Shown here in pieces: positions 57,401-64,000 of a DNA stretch of 64,000 nucleotides. A program made the translations under genes and the position numbers. The notes below the pieces were generated by a model that saw nothing but the letters and a program-made list of their open reading frames with translations, searched no databases and was not told the DNA's origin. This stretch comes from Gnetum montanum (lineage: Eukaryota; Streptophyta; Gnetopsida; Gnetales; Gnetaceae), in the NCBI GenBank assembly GCA_015680685.1, contig MNCI01014202.1:196198-260197 (forward strand). Reading direction: 5' to 3'. Within the stretch, counting starts at the first letter, position 1. The number at the start of each line of letters is the position of its first letter.

Positions 57401-59468
57401 AACATCCGTCACGGTAGCACTTTGTTCTTTGGATATCTGCCCTCAACTCAATTATTAGCGGTTCAAATATTTATTTTTTTTAATTGGTTTTGATTTTAGG
57501 ATAGAAAAGGGCCTGTTACTTTATGTGGGTTCTACTAAATACGTGAAAAAAAATGCCATATATAATATGAGATCTCTGATTCCAAATTTAAAGTTTTTAC
57601 TAATTTTGATTTCAGAATTGGAGTGAAATGGCTACATAACATGACTATTTTATTTTTAAATATTTAATATTTCATTCCAAATTCCTACTGAAAGAGGTAC
57701 CAGTCATTGATTTGCCAGTTTGTCAAACTGATCAAACTCTAATCCAAACTCAAAGGAAGGATTATCTTAAGAAAATGATCAATGTACCATCTATAACTTT
57801 ACTGTTTTAAAAGCTTTTTATTTTTTGATCAGTTGCAATTGATTTGTAGTTTGAGAAAAATATTATTAACTAAAAAAATCAATAAAAAAAGTTTCGAACT
57901 AGCAAAAAATTAGTAAAATAAGGATATTTTAAACATAATTGAACTTGCAACTTCTTACATAGCAATTATCTTGTAAGTAAACTTACAATGTTGTAGAAAA
58001 TCAAAGGTAATACAAGGACTTATATAGAAAATCTGAGTTAGTAGGCAACAAGGAAATATAGATAAAACTTTTAGCAGGAGGAATTCTAAAAATGGTGTAG
58101 TTTAATAGATCCAAAAGGGTATCAATGAATATAAGTAAAAATTTGATTTTAGTAATAACATTTAAAATCATTAAATATTTCAAAATTATTAATACATGTT
58201 TAAACAAGAAAAAATAATTAAACTAAGTAATAACATTTAAATATTATTAATAATTGTTAAAATGATTAATCGAAGTAAGGTTTTGAAAAAGATTTCTAAT
58301 TTTCTTAATGTTTGTTAAAAAAATAATTAAATGTCTAAAATTCAATCATTTTATATCTTTTATGTAAATTTGTAAGCTCCTATTTTTAAACAAAGCTTGA
58401 CTATATAGTGTAAAGGTGTTAAAAAGAAAGTATATATCATAAATTCATAACATAACTAACAATTGGGATGCATATGCAACTGTTTAAGAAACACAAATAT
58501 GGTTCTCACAACTTTCTTAGTAATCAGCAAGAACATTCTGTAAGAATAATATGGAAAAATATATAACAAATATATAATATACTTAATTATTAATTACAGG
58601 AAACTATAAATTTACTAGTATTACAAAATTTTCTATTTTAATATAAAAATTAAACAAAAAAGTGCATCAACACATTAAATTCTCAAAACTTATCTTGCAA
58701 AGCATCTATTATGCTAATCTCTCTTGGATTATTAAAAAGAAGAATTAAAGCAAAATCATAAGATGGGCCCTAACGATAAAACCCAATGCACTGACCCGAC
58801 AAAGCCCGACAAAGAAACTGTATATCAAGACTCCACAAAGGAGTTGTATCTAGCCTTTTAGATGGAATAGCTATTAGAATATGGTAACAATATCAGATAA
58901 ATTTGAACTTTACAAAAGAGAAAATACTCACAAGACTGCTGGCAGCATCGGCAGATTCAGAAAACATATCCTTGAATTTTACAAGATCTGTTGTATCCAC
59001 AAATTTCCACTCTTTCCGCTGAGGTTTAGAATCCTTGGAAGACCATGATTCCTACATTCATCCAAATGAAAGAAAAACAAAAATCTCATCAACAAATCAA
59101 TTATGCAAGGCATCGCCAATGGTAAAACAGCAGGAGAAGTAAAATCGTAAACAGACCTTGGCATAATCGAGAAGAATTCCAGTGTAATTGATCAGGGCGC
59201 TTAAATCTCCGTCGACACCATATTTTGAAATATCAAGGATGTTTTGACATGCTTCATCGGCAACAGCAGATGCAGAAGTTGAAGCTTGCTCTGTACTTGT
59301 ATCAATGACAGCAGGGGACGTAGGAGGCGGCCCTGCTTCTGACGCAGAAGCTTGCCCTGCTTCAGAAGCAGAACGAGGAGGCCCTGCCATGGCAGGATCG
59401 GTTAGGGTTTGCTGGGCAGCAACATCGTGACTGTTGCAACACCGGCAACAAGACCTTGCATTACCCAT
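54468..59468 (-). CDS. NLR immune receptor (NB-ARC-LRR), 7 exons, about 996 aa
   Basis: Intracellular receptor that detects pathogen effectors; the NB-ARC domain is a nucleotide-dependent switch. Exons on the - strand: 59468-59157, 59051-58932, 57436-57120, 57017-56860, 56740-55677, 55596-55279 (or from 55584), 55169-54468. All junctions keep phase; intron 4 has a GC donor (AG|GCAAGT). Residues: 1-104 Cys-rich leader MGNARSCCRCC (putative myristoylation and palmitoylation) and Ala/Ser/Pro-rich stretch; about 150-300 helical domain without TIR motifs; P-loop GLGGIGKST 331-339; kinase-2 FVYIDNV 411-417; RNBS-B LLLTARD 439-445; CGGMPL 501-506; FLDICAFSL 563-571; VHDVV (MHD position) 624-628; about eight leucine-rich repeats from 764. 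The NB-ARC motifs look TNL-like. No internal stops were found in the spliced frame. Confidence 0.88.
57437..58931 (-). other. Intron 2 of the NLR gene (1495 bp)
   Basis: AT-rich intron between GTGAGT (58931) and GGCAG (57437). The other five introns are 80-119 bp. No element was recognised inside. Confidence 0.7.
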
Positions 59469-60180
59469 TAGGTTACAAAGCTTTGAACAAAGGCGAAGAT
59501 GATATTATCAGAGAGGCAAAGAGGCAAGAGCAAGATTCAGAACTCTCGTATATGCAGAAATGGAAAACTAATGTTCCAATAGATAAACATCCAGAAACTG
59601 ACTGGGAATCCAAGGAGCCACAGAAAGCATAAATTAGGGAAGCATTGCTGGGAAGTTTGGAATAACTTGCAGAGCCATACGTCAAAAGTTTATTCCTTTT
59701 AAATTGCGAGAGGGAAAACTTCATCGGAAGAAATCCCTCGGCCTTTGAAAAAGAAGATTCCATCGGACCCATTAATTTAATCGTAAAAGATAAACCACCA
59801 ATATTGAAATAGGCATTATTATCCATTGGCCTTTGACCCGGACCCAGTAATGGCAAAAGACAAAACAGCAATAATGAAATAGGCATTATTCCTTGTTTAA
59901 TACCAACTTTTGACTTTGGCTTTTGGCTGTCACCTTGGCTTGTTTTAGAATTTTTGGTGATCTTCATAGCTATGCACCAGATATTCACGGTTCCGGATAA
60001 ATTGTGACTGGATTGGGGAGCACGCATTAAATGCACTGTGGGTCCGTATTTCATAATTTCTAATTAAATTTTGTCTAAATACATTGAAATGGTCCCCTTG
60101 CCTGGATATCTGCATTGTGCATGTGCATTAAAATCTTTACTCAACTTCTCCTGCTCTGAATCTTACCAGAAACCTCATTT
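59469..60180 (-). promoter_or_regulatory. Upstream region of the NLR gene
   Basis: Promoter/5' UTR by position. It holds an imperfect direct repeat about 65 bp apart (ATTGAAATAGGCATTATT at 59804-59821 and AATGAAATAGGCATTATT at 59873-59890). A 193-codon open frame on the - strand (60054-59473) ends four bases before the NLR start and looks like an upstream open stretch by chance. Confidence 0.4.
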
Positions 60181-61869
60181 CATTGTTAAGTGGCCTGGCA
60201 TCGCATAAGACAGGCCACATAAAACAAGGGAGTAGGAATGAATAAACAAACACACAGAAAACCCGAAAGGCTCCAAGTTTGGGTCATATGGAAATCAAGA
60301 TTGGGACGGGCTGTGCGAGGTAAACATTGCATTTGAATGTATTGGCCTTTGGCAGCGTCAAAGGTTCCGCCATGACTCATTCACGTATGTTTATTGGTCA
60401 TTGCTGGTTTTTGCCTTTTTTTCTCATCTGGTCTCAAAAAAGAAAAAACAAAACACCGTCATTGTGATGGGTCATGAGTCAATGAACATGACGACGGATA
60501 AACGGTTGTTCAACATTTTTTTAGAATCTGTTTGCTTATGATCCGATGCAAGCTTATTTCCCATTCATCATGACTAGTGCCCATTTCCTAGCGTTCAAAA
60601 GGTTTTCCATCATCATAGCTGAGGTGAGTTACTGGGCTGTGGCTAGTTTAGTTTAGTTAAGTTGTGTCTTCTTATAATGTGGCCAAATTATGGTTTTTGA
60701 GTAAGGAAATAGATTCCATGCCGTCCGTACCTTTGCAAATTTTCTTGTTTTAGTTTAATGGTGATATTGCAATCTTCTATGCAATTTTTAAGCATTAACA
60801 ATATTTTGGATTTACATTGTACTTGTTCTATATTCTACAATGTTTTTTTTATGATATATGAGATTTAATTTTTTTTAAAAAACTAATATATTTAAATTTA
60901 AATTTTCTTTTATCACATCCACGGCTACCAACCCAACCCGTCCCCACTTTTTCTAAAGGCATACAGACCCAAACACATTCAAAATCAAAAATCCTGGATT
61001 CTACGCTTCCAGGAATCCAATTCTTTTGATGCATAGCTTCATAGATATCTGCCTTGTCTTATACATGTACAACATTCTTGAGACAAAAACCCATTGTCTT
61101 AAATACAATATTGTAGTTCGCCGAGAAAGCAGTTTATTTTGCCTGCGACCTCCTATGACGTGATTTCAATTTTTGCGAAAGGCGCCGCTGGTTATTGGTC
61201 AAAGCACAGGCCATCGCGATGGAGATTTTCTTAACGTAGTGCCGCTATTGCTTAACGCAAAGTTATCTCCCAAAGCTTACGTGACTTGGAGCACATTCCT
61301 GCACTCTTCCGTGCAGATTTTTAATGGATTTCTAATTTGGTACTTTGATTAGTTTTTGGAATAATGACGAAGCTTTATGGATTTTGAATTCCTTAATTGA
61401 TTAATTTTTTGGATTATTGATGGAATGGCAAGATCATAATGATTTGATTCGACTTAATTAAAACAAGAATGAACTTAGCCAATTAGTCACGTCTAAATGT
61501 GTAGGTGTACAATTGTCTTAAATAGGATTGTAAAACCATTAATTTTAAAGTATGTTAAAATATGCTCTAATTTAACCATGGTTTTCTTGCTAACTACAGA
61601 AAGACATGATTGAGGAAGGTGCACAAAGCTTTTTAATGAAATAAAGATTATTAAGATGATACTTAATGTTGTATGTATTCTATGTATTCTATCAACTTAT
61701 GGGTAGTTAGGGCTTGTTTATCAACTACATAGTTGTGTAAATAAGAAGTGTTCCTTCAAGTCTAATATTTTTTTGAACACTCCTCTAATTAATATATATT
61801 CTAAATATGGATATTCATCTAGTTTTTAAAAGCTTGGATTCCTTAAATACTTTAATTTCTAAGTACTAT
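60181..61869. other. Intergenic, no gene seen
   Basis: About 61130-61330 is less AT-rich and gene-like in composition (GGCGCCGCTGGTTATTGGTC) but has no supported open frame. Confidence 0.35.
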
Positions 61870-62980
61870 ATGTTGACCTTTTGGTATGTCAAAACCTTAA
61901 GAAAAATGGAGAACAAGAATGTTGGTTGTGGATGTTGTGAACAAGAATAGGTACTCAACATCTTGGTTAAGGACTCAAGGGAGCATGAACAAGAATGAAG
62001 ACTGCAAGCTATGTGAAGATGCTACAAGGATTTAGAAAAAGCTAATTCAATAAGAGAAAGCCTCATGAACTAGAGCTCAAAAGTTGAGAAGACGTCTCCA
62101 AGGATTAGAAGACGTCTTGGCTGAGAAGAAGAAAGTCTTAGGGAGACATCTCCCAAAAATAGAAGATGTCTCATTTTCAGAAAAGACATTTCCCCAAAGA
62201 TGTCTCTTTAGAGACATCCCACTTACAAAGGAGATGTCTCCCTAGATTTGAGGCTAAATTCATAAAGACGTCCCAATCTCGAAAGAGACGTCTACACTAG
62301 CCATTAGATAGTCGTTGCACACATTCTGAAGCATTTTTGGAAACTTCAATGCTATAAGAAGACTTCAATTCTTGAGAATTGTGCAAGTGAATGCATGTGA
62401 ATGTGAATTGTCAACATCAAAGTTTTCACTATCTAATCTATTGTACTTGTGTAAATCATTGTAGCATCATTTGTACTGTTGTATTGATTGATTATACTAT
62501 GCTTCAAAGTACAAGGACTTGTAATTGAGTTACATTCTTTCCTTGTTTTGTCTCTCTTTCTTTGTTGCCCTGTGGGATTGATGTGCTTCTTGTGGGAAGA
62601 CATCTTCATTGAGCTTGTTGGGATCCTGCAAGATTGAGTGTTTGTGTAGCGTCAAAACACTCTAAAGCAGAGCTCAATTTTGTAAAGGTTGTGGGATCCT
62701 TTAAACCACCTACTGAGCTTGTTGGAACCATGTAGGGTTTAGTGGTTGCGTAGCAATGAAAAAATTCAATGTGGAGCTCAGTGCTTGTATAGGGTGTGGT
62801 GCCCTTCGAACCACTTTTTAGAGAAACAAAGTTTGGAGGTGTGCAAGGATTCTACCCTTCAAGTGTGGATGCACCCAAGTTGGGGAACCACGTAAAAATT
62901 GGTGTGTGTTGTTGTGGTTGATCATTTTCATTTTGGGGAACTTATTCAACCCCCTATTTAAGTTCTTGATCCTCACTATC
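61870..62980 (+). repeat. Solo LTR, copia type
   Basis: Begins TGTTGACCTTTTGGTATGTC and ends near GTTCTTGATCC after TTATTCAACCCCCTATTTAAG, the 'TTCAACCCCC' end typical of some plant copia LTRs. Inside are an array of about ten (A)GACGTCT-like motifs (62090-62295) and a roughly 100-bp direct duplication (62611-62710 and 62711-62816). No coding region or primer site adjoins it. Confidence 0.55.
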
Positions 62981-62989
62981 ATGAAGAAT

Positions 62990-63890
62990 TTTTATTATTT
63001 GAAGGCATATAGAAATTTGGCTTAAAGTTAGACTTGGTGACTACAACTAGCTTGGTATTTACTTACCTTATTGTAATTAAGAATAGTATGGTATCATATG
63101 TCCTTTTGCAAAATTCTCTCATAGTTATGTATGCTATATTTGGAGACTTGAAGTCTATGTGTACTATTAACAAGAGAGATTTGATAATGATGAAAATGGA
63201 CACTCAGTTAAGGCACTAGATCTTTTTCATAAAATGATAATTATGAATGTATTTCTAGATCATGTCACCATGTTGAATGTCCTTGCAAAATATGTCCATT
63301 CTTTAAGATCAAAGGAAACTGAATTTTTACATGATTTCAATACTAGAAACAATAGCACTCTTAGATATGTGTGTGAATCATAAAAGAATAGAAAAGGCAC
63401 TCAATTTATTCTCTAAAATGATTGATAAGACTTTAGTTTCTTGGAATGTTATAATTTTTAGATATGTCCAAAGTGACCTTGCATTTGAGGCTTTAGTTAT
63501 GTTTCAATGCATGTAGTTAAAACATTTTTCACTAGACTATCTTACTGTGACAAGCCTTGCTTCTACTTGTTCTTTGATGGAATTTCTTCAACAAGGTAAA
63601 TCAATCCATGGTATGCATTGAGAAGAGATTATGAATTGGATGTTTATTTTAGAAATTCTCTTAAACCTATGTACTCAAAATGTGGACAAATGAAAAGTGC
63701 ATTACTACTTTTCAAATAAATTACAAAAATGTTGTAACATGGAGCATGATATAGTGTACATAGGGATGGAGAAAGTGATTTTAAATATGTTTCCAAAATG
63801 CATCAAGATGTAAAACCGAACAAAGTTACATTCTTAAATTTACTATTTTCTTGTATTCATGTAGGGCTAGTGGAGCAAGGCAAATAATAT
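62990..63890 (+). pseudogene. PPR protein pseudogene (PLS class)
   Basis: PPR proteins bind organellar RNA for editing or processing. LVFTYLIVIKNSMVSYVLLQ, then ALLDMCVNHKRIEKALNLFS-K-M, TLVSWNVIIFRYVQSDLAFE-A-L, QQGKSIHGMH, FRNSL...MYSKCGQMKSALLLF and KPNKVTFLNLLFSCIHVGLV-E-Q-G-K are classic PLS-repeat phrases. Many stops and frameshifts are present and no E or DYW domain was seen before the window end. Confidence 0.72.
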
Positions 63891-64000
63891 TTGAATCTAA
63901 AGTAGTAATTAGATTTGTCTTGGTTATTTCTTTAATTTTCTTGATAACTAATATGCCACAAATGAATTAATTTCAATTAAATTTCTACAAATGAATTGAT
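63891..64000. other. Window end, nothing recognised
   Basis: AT-rich. Confidence 0.4.

Noticed and set aside
59473-60054. 193-codon open frame directly upstream of the NLR start, same strand
   Set aside because: No recognisable domain, ends four bases before the NLR ATG, and composition matches non-coding flank. Not a supported gene.
62090-62295. CRISPR-like or satellite array
   Set aside because: Motifs are short, unevenly spaced and in both orientations, inside an LTR of a plant element.

Overview
The window looks like a piece of a large, repeat-rich seed-plant nuclear genome, most likely a gymnosperm and probably a conifer. The reasons are an AT-rich background, many old mutually nested retroelements with broken frames, and a host gene whose recognisable exons lie far apart in repeat-filled introns. 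There are no bacterial-style operons, CRISPR arrays, rRNA or canonical tRNA genes. Assignment to conifers is inference; the exact species cannot be read from the sequence.

Host genes. (1) Scattered exons of a plant phosphatidylserine decarboxylase of the PSD2/PSD3 type (+ strand): 5' exons at 2577-2983, a 25-nt micro-exon at 16120-16144, and decarboxylase-domain exons at 25725-27117. Middle and 3' exons were not found, so the locus may be broken. (2) One intact-looking gene, a seven-exon NLR (NB-ARC-LRR) immune receptor on the - strand, 59468 to 54468, with about 996 codons. It has a putative myristoylation/palmitoylation leader and a helical, HeLo/MLKL-like N-terminal region instead of a TIR domain. 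(3) Relics: a UDP-glycosyltransferase fragment (44368-44860, -) and a PLS-class PPR pseudogene (63010-63890, +).

Mobile DNA makes up most of the rest. There are L1-type LINEs (9636-14090 -, 31020-34724 +, plus 5'-truncated copies at 17396-19095 + and 23311-24705 +), an RTE-type LINE 3' end (8560-9340 -), a Ty1-copia element (19871-23310 +), Ty3-gypsy polyprotein remains (37961-42470 +), a non-autonomous gag-like coiled-coil element (47810-50680 +), hAT transposase remnants (30380-30670 -, 52860-53710 +), a SINE interrupted by a LINE tail (5131-5302), several copies of one LTR family (1-960, 19540-25350 interrupted, about 29040-29240, 50880-51940) and a solo copia-type LTR (61870-62980).

The most unusual system is the L1-type LINE family. 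Directly after the endonuclease/reverse-transcriptase ORF, two separate copies (one on each strand) begin a further ORF, called ORF3 here. Its more complete copies encode an N-terminal conserved domain, a proline-rich linker, a charged coiled coil and a C-terminal domain matching a DnaJ J-domain. The spacing from the L-G-I motif to the H-P-D position is the same as in E. coli DnaJ, and the helix IV pattern is retained. Five copies in the window carry parts of ORF3. I know of no described plant LINE that encodes a J-domain protein, so this is the best candidate for something new.
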